A stretch of 64,000 bases of DNA from Symbiopectobacterium purcellii_A (GTDB taxonomy: Bacteria; Pseudomonadota; Gammaproteobacteria; Enterobacterales; Enterobacteriaceae). Positions 27,542-37,398 of the stretch are shown piece by piece. A program made the position numbers and the translations under genes. Numbering within the stretch: position 1 is the stretch's first letter; each line of letters opens with the position of its first letter. The notes under the pieces were generated by a model that worked only from the letters and a program-made list of their open reading frames with translations, had not been told where the DNA came from and searched no databases. The stretch lies in NCBI RefSeq assembly GCF_052050035.1, contig NZ_CP189882.1:4650001-4714000 (forward strand), read 5' to 3'.

Positions 27542-28583
27542 TTATGAGATACAGGTAGAACCAGTGACCCGCCGTCAGCGACTTCAGTTAGGTGATGTCC
27601 CACGACCACACCTGGTTCGGCGCGATCGCCTTCCATGTCGACAGCTGCTTACTTTGCGGGGCCTGCTGACGCCCGCGATGACTGACCTCTCCGGCACGGC
27701 GCAACACCCGGTAAAACGTCGATTCACTGGCAACGTAACGCCCCTCATCGGCTAGTGCCGGTACGATTTGCGCCGGCGACAGACTGGCGAATCGTGGCTC
27801 ATGGCAGATGGCCAGCACCTGCTGTTCCGCTTCAGCACTGAGCCTGTTTTTCGGCATCGGCCGTGATGCCGTCGGTCGCCGGTCGTCAGGACTTAGCCGC
27901 CAGCGCTGGAACGTCCGCTCGCTAATACCTACAGACCTGCAGGCATCGCTTTGCCGGACGCCGGCAGTGGCAGCCTCCTCCAGCATCTTCATCAGCCGTA
28001 ACCTGTCGGCTGTGCGCGTCATTCGACCTCGCGTTCTTCGTCGAAGAACGCCTTGAGCTTTTTTTCCAGAATGAGCAGTGCCGCCGCTTCGGCGAGGGCT
28101 TTGTCCTTGCGGGCTATTTCACGATTAAGCTGCTGAATTTCTTTTTGTTGTTTCTTTATTAAGGCTCTTTCTGCACGCTGACCTGGCTGCATAAACTCGT
28201 CCTTCCACTGCTGAATCTGTTCAGGATAGAGGCCTTTACGGCGACAGTATTCAGCCACAGCATGAGCAGAAAGCGGCGCGGTTTCAACGATAACGGCGAA
28301 GCGCGCATCCTGAGACCACTCCAGGTGGAGTTTACTCTCACTGGCTGCCGACTGAGTCGGAATTCCAGCCTGAGACCGCCAGCCATAAAGCGTATTGGCG
28401 GGAATGCCTTCCAGGCGGGAATGCCTTCCAGGCGGGATATCTGGTAAATAGACTGACTATGCGGCGGCAACATTCTGGCGATCACAGCCGCTTTACGTTC
28501 TGGCGAATAGCTTCCCATGAACAGCTTCTCCAGCCCCCTAGATTTTTTTCACTCAGAGGCGACAACTACCCTGACATGGGGGG
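27542..28583 (-). mobile_element. IS3-family F3, left part (next to ansA)
   Basis: The left end (CCCCCCATGTCAGGG, minus strand) is at 28583, then orfA (28518-28019) and the first part of orfB (28022 down). It is cut at 27542 by ISb. orfA carries a 16-bp tandem duplication near 28400-28431 that breaks its frame. TGCCA at 28584-28588 (minus strand) flanks the left end. Confidence 0.88.
27588..28022 (-). pseudogene. F3 orfB (IS3-family integrase), 3' truncated
   Basis: MTRTADRLRLMKMLEE..., with helix-turn-helix ACRSVGISERTFQRW and the start of the rve core NQVWSWDIT. The frame breaks there: further residues appear only after a shift. It is truncated by ISb at 27542, so most of the catalytic core is missing. 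Its ATG overlaps the orfA stop. Confidence 0.8.
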
Positions 28584-28607
28584 TGGCAGCTCGCTCCAGC
28601 ATTCGGG

Positions 28608-29627
28608 TTATGCGTCCTGAGTCAGTTCGCCGCGCAGGTCTTGTTGCATTAGCTGGCGAATGGTATCAGGGGTTAAACCAGGTTGGCTCAGCAGATAATG
28701 CAGTTTAGTCAGTGCGGCTTCCACCGTCATATCGAAACCGCTGATCACGCCAGCCTGCGCCAGCGCATTGCCGGTGGCGTAACCTTCCATATTCACCCGT
28801 CCGGAAATGCACTGGGTGAGGTTAACCACCACAATATCGCGCGCCGATGCCTGACGCAGCTCGTCCAGCAGCGCCGGGCTTTGCGGCGCGTTACCCACAC
28901 CATAAGAGCGCAATATCAGCGCCTTGACCGGCTGGCGCAGGAAGTTACGCACTACGTCCGCTGAGATCCCCGGATAGACGGTGATCACACCGATCGGTTG
29001 CGGGGTAATCGGATGAACGATCAGCGGGGCGCTGGAGGTTTCCGACTGCGCTGGCACCAGGCGGCGTATATGAATACCGGCCTCTAGCAGCGTCGGAAAA
29101 TTGGGAGAGGCGAACGCATCGAAGCCGTCGGCATGGGCTTTGGTGGTGCGGTTACCGCGCAGCAGCTTGTTATTGAAGAACAGGCTGACTTCATTCACCG
29201 GATGATTAGCCGCGACGTACAGTGCATTAAGCAGGTTGGTTTGCCCATCTGAACGCAATTCTGCCAACGGGATTTGTGACCCTGTCACAATGAGCGGCTT
29301 GGCTAGATTCTCCATAATGAAGGAGAGGGCAGAAGCTGTGAAGGCCATGGTATCGGTGCCGTGCAGAATTACGAAGCCATCGTACTCATCATAATGTTGT
29401 TGAATATCCTCCGCGATAGCCTGCCAATCTGCAGGGGTCATGTCGGAGGAGTCAATCAGTGGGTCATATTCATGGATGGTAAAATCAGGCATTTCCGGGC
29501 GATGAAACTCCGGCATGTTGGCCAGTTGCTGTTGCAGGTGACCTGAGACTGGAATGTAACCATTGGCGGAACGTTGCATACCAATCGTACCGCCGGTATA
29601 CGCGACATAAATGGATTTCTTTTGCAT
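28608..29627 (-). CDS. ansA: L-asparaginase I (cytoplasmic)
   Basis: 339 aa, intact. It has the type I asparaginase motifs: YTGGTIGM at 10-17 with the first catalytic Thr, and HGTDTMAFTASAL at about 89-101 with the Thr-Asp pair, then Lys in NRTTKAHADG. It hydrolyses asparagine to aspartate and ammonia. In E. coli it lies between sppA and pncA, all in the same direction. Here sppA-ansA keep their order but are inverted relative to pncA, and F3 lies 20 bp beyond the stop. Confidence 0.96.
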   Translation of the reverse strand: MQKKSIYVAYTGGTIGMQRSANGYIPVSGHLQQQLANMPEFHRPEMPDFTIHEYDPLIDSSDMTPADWQAIAEDIQQHYDEYDGFVILHGTDTMAFTASALSFIMENLAKPLIVTGSQIPLAELRSDGQTNLLNALYVAANHPVNEVSLFFNNKLLRGNRTTKAHADGFDAFASPNFPTLLEAGIHIRRLVPAQSETSSAPLIVHPITPQPIGVITVYPGISADVVRNFLRQPVKALILRSYGVGNAPQSPALLDELRQASARDIVVVNLTQCISGRVNMEGYATGNALAQAGVISGFDMTVEAALTKLHYLLSQPGLTPDTIRQLMQQDLRGELTQDA

Positions 29628-29647
29628 GCTGTTCTTATTTAAAATAT

Positions 29648-29674
29648 GAAAAACAGCCCGACATAAGCCGGGCT
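29648..29674 (-). terminator. Rho-independent terminator after sppA
   Basis: On the minus strand AGCCCG and CGGGCT form a stem, followed by GTTTTTC. It lies 27 bp past the sppA stop and just before ansA, so ansA probably has its own promoter or depends on read-through. Confidence 0.75.
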
Positions 29675-29700
29675 AAGGGAGAATCCTGTGTGACGATGTC

Positions 29701-31551
29701 TTATTTTACTTCACCGCAGGCCATGCATAGCGCATAGCGATGCTGCGGATCGTTAAACGTGTTGAGCAATGCCGGTTGTGCTTGCACCACCTCAGCAAAC
29801 TGCGCTACTGGCGCAGGTAGCATGGCCTGAAGTCGGTCAGGTAACCATGCGTGGGCGGCGGCGTTGACGCGGTTTAGCATCATATCCAGCAGGCTTGGCT
29901 GTTCTTCGAACCAGTTGAGCTGGTATTGGCCCAGCTTTGCCAATTCAGCGGCTTTTTTGACGGCGTCGTCGAAGTCACCCAACTGATCGACCAACCCGTT
30001 GGTCTTGGCATCATCACCGGTCCAAACGTGCCCCTGGGCGATTTTATGAATCTCTTCCGGGCTTTTCTTGCGTGACTGTGCAACCAGATCGACAAAGTTT
30101 TTATAACCACGCTCGATGCTGATTTGCATCATCTGAGCAAACTCGGGCGGCAGCGTTTTGGTGATGCTGAGATCCGCTAACGGTGAGGTTGCCACGCCAT
30201 CGGTATGCACGCCAATAGACCCAAGGGTATTTTCAAAGGTAGTGATCACGCCAAATATCCCAATCGAGCCGGTCAAGGTGCACGGGCTGGCGATAATCGC
30301 GTTCGCAGGCGTGGAGATCCAGTAGCCACCGGAGGAGGCCATACCGCCCATGGATACCACGATCGGTTTGCCCGCCAGGCGTACCGCCATCAGCTCAGCG
30401 CGAATCTTCTCTGAGGCGGTTACGCTGCCGCCGGGGCTATTGACGCGCAGCACGATCGCTTTGATTTTAGGATCCAATCTGGCCTGACGAATTTGAGCCG
30501 CCGTGGTATCGCCACCGACCACTCCCGGGGTTTCCGGACCGTCAACAATGGCGCCACTGGCAAAAATCACCGCGATTTCAGCGCCGCTTTGAGTGGTCGG
30601 TTTCTCGGTGTAGTCGTAAATGCTGGTGTAGTTGAAACTCTGATTTTTGGTGTCCCAACCGAAGGTTTTCACCAGCTTCTGTTCGATGACCGAACGTGAT
30701 GCCACTTCGTCCACCAGTTTGTTTTCCAGCGCATAGCGTGCCGGATCGCCTTGCACGGCCTGAAGACCCGCAATAATTGCGCTGGCACCGGGGAACAACT
30801 GTTGCGGCGTAATTTGGCGGTTTGCGGCAACCGTATTGAGGTAGTTTTGCCACAATCCACCCACCCAGCGCATATCGGCTTCGCGCGCTTCAGGGGACAT
30901 ACCATCACGCATGAAAGGCTCTACCGCTGACTTATAAGTACCAACGCGGAATACGTGACTGGTCACATCCAGGTTTTCCAACAGCGATTTGTAATAGAGG
31001 CCATTGGTGGCGAAACCGCGCAGATCGACGTTACCGTGCGGGGTGAGTGAAAGGCTGGTTGCGAAACTGGCCAGATAGTATTGCGTTTGGCTGTAACTGT
31101 CACCGATAGCAAAAATGGGCTTGCCGCTGTCGCGGAATTCACGCAATGCTTTGCCGATATATTGTAGAGAGGGTTGGTCGGCACCGACGAAATCGCTCAG
31201 ATCGAGCACCATACCGGTAATATTACTGTCGGTTTTGGCCTGACGAATCGTATTAACAATATCAAACAGCGAATTTTCCTGACTACGATTGCTGGAAGCA
31301 CCAAAAAATTCTCTACCTAACTGGCGCAGTTCATTATTAACCGTCGGTTTATCGACGACAACGCCGGTGATATCAACGAGCAGAGCGCCCTCAGGTGTTT
31401 GAGCTGGTGCATTTTTGAACTGCAAATAAATGCCGACCCCCCCCAAAATCAACACAATCAGAAACAAATTAAGAATAAACTCACGGGTGAAATTGAGCAG
31501 ACGCCAAGTCCACTTGAAGAGTCCGCTAAAGATTCGCCACAGTGTGCGCAT
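29701..31551 (-). CDS. sppA: SppA, signal peptide peptidase (protease IV)
   Basis: 616 aa, against 618 in E. coli. One N-terminal membrane anchor (about 25-45). Two S49 domains: Lys207 in RVGTYKSAVEP in the first, and the nucleophile Ser in GGMASSGGYW (about residue 407) in the second, together forming the Ser-Lys dyad. It degrades cleaved signal peptides at the inner membrane. I start at ATG 31551 (MRTLWRIF), which has GGAGATAAC just upstream and matches E. coli; the open frame extends 28 codons further without a match. Frame intact. Confidence 0.95.
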   Translation of the reverse strand: MRTLWRIFSGLFKWTWRLLNFTREFILNLFLIVLILGGVGIYLQFKNAPAQTPEGALLVDITGVVVDKPTVNNELRQLGREFFGASSNRSQENSLFDIVNTIRQAKTDSNITGMVLDLSDFVGADQPSLQYIGKALREFRDSGKPIFAIGDSYSQTQYYLASFATSLSLTPHGNVDLRGFATNGLYYKSLLENLDVTSHVFRVGTYKSAVEPFMRDGMSPEAREADMRWVGGLWQNYLNTVAANRQITPQQLFPGASAIIAGLQAVQGDPARYALENKLVDEVASRSVIEQKLVKTFGWDTKNQSFNYTSIYDYTEKPTTQSGAEIAVIFASGAIVDGPETPGVVGGDTTAAQIRQARLDPKIKAIVLRVNSPGGSVTASEKIRAELMAVRLAGKPIVVSMGGMASSGGYWISTPANAIIASPCTLTGSIGIFGVITTFENTLGSIGVHTDGVATSPLADLSITKTLPPEFAQMMQISIERGYKNFVDLVAQSRKKSPEEIHKIAQGHVWTGDDAKTNGLVDQLGDFDDAVKKAAELAKLGQYQLNWFEEQPSLLDMMLNRVNAAAHAWLPDRLQAMLPAPVAQFAEVVQAQPALLNTFNDPQHRYALCMACGEVK

Positions 31552-31879
31552 GTTATCTCCAAAAACGCCAAACATAATACCTGCCGCTGTTCCTTTTGAT
31601 GGCAAAGCGAGCAGTAAAGGGTTGCCCCGCGACATTCACGCTAATAAGAGCGAACTTACTCTCTATCCTAATGAGCGTATAGGAAAATGCCAACTTCATT
31701 AGTACCCTTCGTTGATAAAAATGTGTCTATTTTGTAAAGAAAAGCGATTGCTTGAGCGGCAACATTTTTTCGCAGGGCGTGATGTGAAGACCGCCGGAGG
31801 AGGAATAGCGGCGTGTGGGCTAGAGATGAATAATAACGCGCAGAATCCGGTAATGGCATTTCAGGGGGAAAACGCGTGT
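31552..31879. other. Region upstream of sppA
   Basis: 328 bp without a recognisable gene. It should hold the sppA promoter. It ends at the F3 left end. Confidence 0.4.
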
Positions 31880-31980
31880 CCCCCCATGTCAGGGTAGTTG
31901 TCGCCTCTGAGTGAAAAAAATCTAGGGGGCTGGAGAAGCTGTTCATGGGAAGCTATTCGCCAGAACGTAAAGCGGCTGTG
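31880..31980 (+). mobile_element. IS3-family F3, left tip (next to sppA)
   Basis: CCCCCCATGTCAGGG and the orfA start (MGSYSPERKAAV, ATG 31945) run to 31980, where F1 begins. It faces the F3 left end at 28583, so the two enclose ansA-sppA as inverted ends. Its right part is probably 37169-38558, now separated by a stack of insertions. Confidence 0.88.
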
Positions 31981-32053
31981 TGTAGTGGCATACTGAATTT
32001 GGCCACCTAAGTAGAGGTGATATGCTTACCTCATGATTTTTATAGGTGCCAAA

Positions 32054-32353
32054 ATGAGTAAAATAATTACTGCTGAATTTAAATGTGAAACCGCCAAATT
32101 AGTCCTTGACCAAAATTATACCTACCAGGAAGCCGCGAAAGCCATGAACGTCAGTCTTTCAGCGATTAGCCGGTGGGTAAGAGCCCTTCGTTTAGAACGT
32201 CAAGGGAAAACATCGCCTGGTCTGCCATTAACACCTGAACAAATTGAGTTCAGAGAAATGAAGAAAAAAATCCACCGACTGGAAATGGAGAATGCCATCT
32301 TAAAAAAGGCTACTGCGCTCTTAATGTCCGACTCACTGAAAAATTCTCGGTAG
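32054..32353 (+). CDS. F1 OrfA, IS3-family helix-turn-helix protein, 99 aa
   Basis: Complete. Helix-turn-helix TYQEAAKAMNVSLSAISRWV (about 24-43), then a leucine-zipper-like stretch (EQIEFREMKKKIHRLEMENAILKKATALL, listed here as 60-90) used for dimerisation. In intact elements OrfA and OrfB are joined by a -1 frameshift. OrfB is destroyed in this copy, so this is at most a remnant regulator. Confidence 0.85.
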   Translation: MSKIITAEFKCETAKLVLDQNYTYQEAAKAMNVSLSAISRWVRALRLERQGKTSPGLPLTPEQIEFREMKKKIHRLEMENAILKKATALLMSDSLKNSR

Positions 32354-32355
32354 TT

Positions 32356-33664
32356 GAGTCTGTAAAGAATTTTGTGTAAATGGCTCCATTGCTTAACCGG
32401 AGATTCGTTCTCCATACATCAACATGAATTGGCTCATAGCAGGTTTCCAGTCTCTGATTGGCAAGGTCCATTTAGCAGAGATATTATGCAAGGCTAGATA
32501 GAGTAATTTTATCACCGAGTCATCCGTTGGAAATATTCGTCGCGTTTTCGTTATCTTGCGCAATGAAGCATTTAACGACTCTATCGCGTTGGTGGTGTAG
32601 ATAACCTTGCGGATCTCCGGCGGAAAGTCAAAAATGACGATGAGACGTTCCCAATTATTTCTCCACGACGGGCTGATCGTCGGGAACTGTTCATCCCATT
32701 TGGCCGCGAAGGCATCCAGGGCCTCTTCAGCGCCCTCTAGCGTTGCGGAACTATAGATGGTGCGCAGGTCAGCAGCAACGGCCTTACGCTCTTTCCAGCC
32801 GACGTAGCGCAGCGAGTTCCGCACCTGATGCACAATGCAGAGCTGTACCCGCGTATGCGGGTAAACAGCTTCAATGGCATCAGGAAAGCCTTTCAGGCCA
32901 TCGCAGCAGGCGACGAAGATGTCCTTTAGCCCACGATTTTTCAGTTCTGTCATCACAGATAACCAGAACTTGGCCCCCTCAGTTTTGGCTATCCATAGCC
33001 CCAGCAGCTCTTTTTCGCCCTGGCCGTTGACGCCGAGGGCCAGATAAACAGACTTGTTGGCCACGGCTCCGCCGTCCTGGCTTTTGACAACAATACAGTC
33101 AAGGTAAACAATGGGATAAAGCGCATCCAGCGGCCGTTGCTGCCAGCGCTTAACTTCATCCATCACAGCATTGGTCACTTGAGAAATGAAGCCAGCGGAA
33201 ACATCGACCCCGTAGACTTCTTTAAAGTGTGCCTGAATATCACGGGTTGATAACCCTCTGGAATAGAGAGAAATAATGCGGTCATCGAAGCCGTTAAGCT
33301 GTTTTTCGTGCTTACCGATCAGTGTCGGCTCGAAGGTACTGTTGCGGTCGCGCGGAATATCGAGCTCGATCTCCCCATTTTGGCTACGTACGCTCTTGGA
33401 TGTCTTGCCATTGCGTGAGTTGCCTGAATGATTACCAGCCGGGTCATGCTTAGCATACCCAAGGTGCATCTCCATCTCAGCTTCAAGAACCCGTTCCGCC
33501 AGTCTTTTAGTCAGCACCTTGAGTAGGCCTGATTCACCCAGCAGATCCTGAGGGGAGTGACAATCTTGAAGCAGTTGGTCAATAAGTTCGTTGCTGATAG
33601 GCATTTTGTTATCCTTTGAAGGTTTTCCTCAAAATGCCATTTACACAGATTATTTTACAGTCTC
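32356..33664 (-). mobile_element. IS256, complete copy in F1
   Basis: Perfect 8-bp duplication CGGTAGTT at 32348-32355 and 33665-33672. 1309 bp. Confidence 0.96.
32393..33604 (-). CDS. IS256-family transposase, 403 aa
   Basis: Intact and identical in translation to the copy at 6869. All three acidic catalytic blocks are present (YLDCIVV, CCDGLKGF, NAIESLN). With its clean duplication, this copy is a recent insertion. Confidence 0.95.
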   Translation of the reverse strand: MPISNELIDQLLQDCHSPQDLLGESGLLKVLTKRLAERVLEAEMEMHLGYAKHDPAGNHSGNSRNGKTSKSVRSQNGEIELDIPRDRNSTFEPTLIGKHEKQLNGFDDRIISLYSRGLSTRDIQAHFKEVYGVDVSAGFISQVTNAVMDEVKRWQQRPLDALYPIVYLDCIVVKSQDGGAVANKSVYLALGVNGQGEKELLGLWIAKTEGAKFWLSVMTELKNRGLKDIFVACCDGLKGFPDAIEAVYPHTRVQLCIVHQVRNSLRYVGWKERKAVAADLRTIYSSATLEGAEEALDAFAAKWDEQFPTISPSWRNNWERLIVIFDFPPEIRKVIYTTNAIESLNASLRKITKTRRIFPTDDSVIKLLYLALHNISAKWTLPIRDWKPAMSQFMLMYGERISG

Positions 33665-34082
33665 CGGTAGTTGAAAAGCTAAGAGCGCTTTATCCAGTGA
33701 AAGCGTTGTGTCGTATTTTTAATGTTCACCGAAGCAGTTATCGCTATAGCCAAGCGACTTAATTTTGATTACACCATATGGACTGAGAACAAACTCTCTG
33801 TATCGCAACCCATCTCTCTTTTTTTGCTTTTTGCTTGTGCCCATTTATGCTCAATTGGGTTAAGATCTGGCGAATATGTAGGCAAATACTCCACCATATA
33901 CCCTGCATCGATGATGACTTGTTGAATATTATGTTTTTTGTGAAAAGTGGCATTGTCCATCATGATTACACTGTTTTTAGGGAGTACTGGGATAAGGACT
34001 TGTGTGACCCAGGCATAGAAAACATCGCTGTTAATATTGATATCAAATAATCCGATAGCAAACAGCGTTGTGCCTAATAAAG

Positions 34083-35391
34083 GAGACTGTAAAATAATCT
34101 GTGTAAATGGCATTTTGAGGAAAACCTTCAAAGGATAACAAAATGCCTATCAGCAACGAACTTATTGACCAACTGCTTCAAGATTGTCACTCCCCTCAGG
34201 ATCTGCTGGGTGAATCAGGCCTACTCAAGGTGCTGACTAAAAGACTGGCGGAACGGGTTCTTGAAGCTGAGATGGAGATGCACCTTGGGTATGCTAAGCA
34301 TGACCCGGCTGGTAATCATTCAGGCAACTCACGCAATGGCAAGACATCCAAGAGCGTACGTAGCCAAAATGGGGAGATCGAGCTCGATATTCCGCGCGAC
34401 CGCAACAGTACCTTCGAGCCGACACTGATCGGTAAGAACGAAAAACAGCTTAACGGCTTCGATGACCGCATTATTTCTCTCTATTCCAGAGGGTTATCAA
34501 CCCGTGATATTCAGGCACACTTTAAAGAAGTCTACGGGGTCGATGTTTCCGCTGGCTTCATTTCTCAAGTGACCAATGCTGTGATGGATGAAGTTAAGCG
34601 CTGGCAGCAACGGCCGCTGGATGCGCTTTATCCCATTGTTTACCTTGACTGTATTGTTGTCAAAAGCCAGGACGGCGGAGCCGTGGCCAACAAGTCTGTT
34701 TATCTGGCCCTCGGCGTCAACGGCCAGGGCGAAAAAGAGCTGCTGGGGCTATGGATAGCCAAAACTGAGGGGGCCAAGTTCTGGTTATCTGTGATGACAG
34801 AACTGAAAAATCGTGGGCTAAAGGACATCTTCGTCGCCTGCTGCGATGGCCTGAAAGGCTTTCCTGATGCCATTGAAGCTGTTTACCCGCATACGCGGGT
34901 ACAGCTCTGCATTGTGCATCAGGTGCGGAACTCGCTGCGCTACGTCGGCTGGAAAGAGCGTAAGGCCGTTGCTGCTGACCTGCGCACCATCTATAGTTCC
35001 GCAACGCTAGAGGGCGCTGAAGAGGCCCTGGATGCCTTCGCGGCCAAATGGGATGAGCAGTTCCCGACGATCAGCCCGTCGTGGAGAAATAATTGGGAAC
35101 GTCTCATCGTCATTTTTGACTTTCCGCCGGAGATCCGCAAGGTTATCTACACCACCAACGCAATAGAGTCGTTAAATGCTTCATTGCGCAAGATAACGAA
35201 AACGCGACGAATATTTCCAACGGATGACTCGGTGATAAAATTACTCTATCTAGCCTTGCATAATATCTCTGCTAAATGGACCTTGCCAATCAGAGACTGG
35301 AAACCTGCTATGAGCCAATTCATGTTGATGTATGGAGAACGAATCTCCGGTTAAGCAATGGAGCCATTTACACAAAATTCTTTACAGACTC
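34083..35391 (+). mobile_element. IS256, complete copy in IS630
   Basis: Perfect 8-bp duplication TAATAAAG at 34075-34082 and 35392-35399. 1309 bp. Confidence 0.96.
34143..35354 (+). CDS. IS256-family transposase, 403 aa
   Basis: Intact; differs from the copy at 6869 by LIGKNEKQ in place of LIGKHEKQ. Catalytic blocks complete. The leader GGATAACAAA supplies a ribosome binding site before ATG 34143. Confidence 0.95.
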   Translation: MPISNELIDQLLQDCHSPQDLLGESGLLKVLTKRLAERVLEAEMEMHLGYAKHDPAGNHSGNSRNGKTSKSVRSQNGEIELDIPRDRNSTFEPTLIGKNEKQLNGFDDRIISLYSRGLSTRDIQAHFKEVYGVDVSAGFISQVTNAVMDEVKRWQQRPLDALYPIVYLDCIVVKSQDGGAVANKSVYLALGVNGQGEKELLGLWIAKTEGAKFWLSVMTELKNRGLKDIFVACCDGLKGFPDAIEAVYPHTRVQLCIVHQVRNSLRYVGWKERKAVAADLRTIYSSATLEGAEEALDAFAAKWDEQFPTISPSWRNNWERLIVIFDFPPEIRKVIYTTNAIESLNASLRKITKTRRIFPTDDSVIKLLYLALHNISAKWTLPIRDWKPAMSQFMLMYGERISG

Positions 35392-35464
35392 TAATAAAGC
35401 GCCGATAACATTTGTTCTTCCCCTAGCTCCCCAGTTCTTCAGGCCAAAACACCGTTGACCTTTT

Positions 35465-36567
35465 GCCCCATTCCCAGTCGAAATGCAACAAAGTGACCCA
35501 CTGGCCAGACCCGGATAAAATCACCGTTCTGGCCCTACTGGAGATCCCGTTGCATGCAGGGAAAACATCTGACTCACAAAGAGCGGTTCTACATCGAAAA
35601 ACGGCGTGGTGATGGGGTTAACCAGGCCACCATCGCCCGGGAACTGGAGCTTCCTCGTTCTACCATCAGCAGGGAGCTCAGACGCAATACCGACGCCGCT
35701 TTCAACGGGGTCTATTCCTGCAGAAGGGCCGAAACGTTGGCCAGAGGGCGGCGGCAGAAAACTCGGCCGGACAGCGTGATTAACCAGCTTGAACCGCACA
35801 TTCAGGACTTTATCAGAACGGCGCTGTCTACCCACACCTCACCTGAGGTCATCAGTGGGCGCCTGGTCCTGGAATTTGGCCTGTCCGTCAGCAAGAACTC
35901 GCTCTATCGCTATATCCAGCAGGAGCGCCGGGCCGGCGGTGAGCTGTATCAGCAGCTCCCTCATCGGGGTAAACGGTATAACTATCAGACCGATGAGAAC
36001 AAACGCGGTCCTATTCCCAACCGTGTTGGCATTGAGCAGCGGCCGGCCGTTGCTGACCTCAAGCAGGAACCCGGGCATTTCGAGATTGACACCATCTTTG
36101 GCAAAGATCAGAAATCATTCCTGCTGACGGTGGTCGATAAAGCCGTCAAGCTGGTCATCATTCGCAAACTGCCCAACAAGCGAGCAGAGACAGTGGTAGC
36201 GGCCTTCAGGGACATCGTTGCCAATACCTTCTGCGAGTTTAAAACCCTGACTGCTGACAACGGTTCTGAATTTTCCCAGCACGGGGAAATTACAAAAGTC
36301 ACGGGGGCACCGGTCTACTTTGCCCGGCCATATCATTCCTGGGAACGCGGGTTGAATGAGCATACCAACGGGCTGATACGGCGTTTTTACCCGAAGGGAA
36401 CGGACTTCAATTATGTCACCCATCGCAAGGTTGCAGCACTCGAACACCTGCTCAATACGCGAGGCCGAAAATCGCTGGGTTATCGTTCTCCAAATGAGGT
36501 ATTTTTAACGCACTTACAGGCGGCATAATGCCCTACCGTTTTGTTGCGTTTCGACTGGGAATGGGGC
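35465..36567 (+). mobile_element. IS30 type 1, complete copy in IS630
   Basis: 1103 bp with a 3-bp duplication TTT at 35462-35464 and 36568-36570. The uninterrupted IS630 target (accttttggggaat) is present at 23587 in reverse sense. Confidence 0.93.
35554..36528 (+). CDS. IS30-family transposase, 324 aa
   Basis: Intact and identical to the copy at 276. Same helix-turn-helix and DDE blocks (IDTIFGKD, TADNGSEF, SWERGLNEH). Start ATG 35554. Confidence 0.95.
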   Translation: MQGKHLTHKERFYIEKRRGDGVNQATIARELELPRSTISRELRRNTDAAFNGVYSCRRAETLARGRRQKTRPDSVINQLEPHIQDFIRTALSTHTSPEVISGRLVLEFGLSVSKNSLYRYIQQERRAGGELYQQLPHRGKRYNYQTDENKRGPIPNRVGIEQRPAVADLKQEPGHFEIDTIFGKDQKSFLLTVVDKAVKLVIIRKLPNKRAETVVAAFRDIVANTFCEFKTLTADNGSEFSQHGEITKVTGAPVYFARPYHSWERGLNEHTNGLIRRFYPKGTDFNYVTHRKVAALEHLLNTRGRKSLGYRSPNEVFLTHLQAA

Positions 36568-37050
36568 TTTGGGGAATAGCCGTGAGTCCGTGGGGCATCG
36601 TGTAAAAAACCACTTTCATCAATAAAAACAATAGGTTTACCTTCTTTTTCATACTGTTGTTTTTTTGTTGAAATCCCTGCCGGGCGTTTTCGTCGGCTTT
36701 CGGATGACGTAGAGTTTTTTTTATAGGTCAATCCCAGCTTTTTAAGCGCTTGCCAAATGGCCTTCTGACAAACGCCAAAACGCTCTGCACGTTCTTTTTG
36801 GTAAGCATCTGGATATTGTTCAACATCTTTTATCAACTCGGATTTATCGATCTTTCGCTGACGCGTGGTCGATGCTTTTGACTCTATTTGATTAATCCAA
36901 CGCGATACAGAGGCAGGGCCAATCCGAAATTGCTTCGCTGTTTCTCGGATACTCAACCCTTCGTTTTTCCGTGTAGATATCACTTTACGTCTAAAATCAA
37001 TTGAATAGCTCATTTAAATAATGTAATCAAAATTAAGTCGTTTAGCTATA

Positions 37051-37168
37051 CATTGAGGTGGATTACAATCAGAAACGGCGGCATAGCACGCTGGGCTATG
37101 TCAGCCCGATGGTATTTGAACGACAAGTCCTCTCTTAAGGGCGTGTCCACCAAGTCTGGGCCAGATCA
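37051..37168 (+). mobile_element. IS3-family F2, right-end fragment
   Basis: 118 bp encoding the OrfB tail VDYNQKRRHSTLGYVSPMVFERQVLS and the end ...CTGGGCCAGATCA. Its left side is the IS630 end; its right end lies inside F3 orfA. Confidence 0.85.
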
Positions 37169-37398
37169 GAATACTTTCGCCGTAAAGGCCTCTATCCTGA
37201 ACAGATTCAGCAGTGGAAGGACGAGTTTATGCAGCCAGGTCAGCGTGCAGAAAGAGCCTTAATAAAGAAACAGCAAAAAGAAATTCAGCAGCTTAATCGT
37301 GAAATAGCCCGCAAGGACAAAGCCCTCGCCGAAGCGGCGGCACTGCTCATCCTGGAAAAAAAGCTCAAGGCGTTCTTCGACGAAGAACGCGAGGTCGA

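Larger units (their letters stand above)
31981..33744 (+). mobile_element. IS3-family F1, interrupted by IS256, 3' lost
   Basis: Begins TGTAGTGGCATACTG. F1 sequence runs to 32355 and continues at 33673-33744 after IS256. It is then cut by IS630 at a TA, in the orfB 5' part (RALYPVKALCRIFNVHRSSYR). Confidence 0.88.
33747..37048 (-). mobile_element. IS630 copy, split by IS256 and IS30
   Basis: Pieces 33747-34082, 35400-35464 and 36571-37048 add up to 879 bp with both ends and TA at 33745-33746 and 37049-37050. The left flank is F1 and the right flank is F2, so one flank was exchanged. The A8 run at about 36716-36723 is followed by a seven-base run near 36660 (eight elsewhere): two compensating frameshifts. 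Confidence 0.88.
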
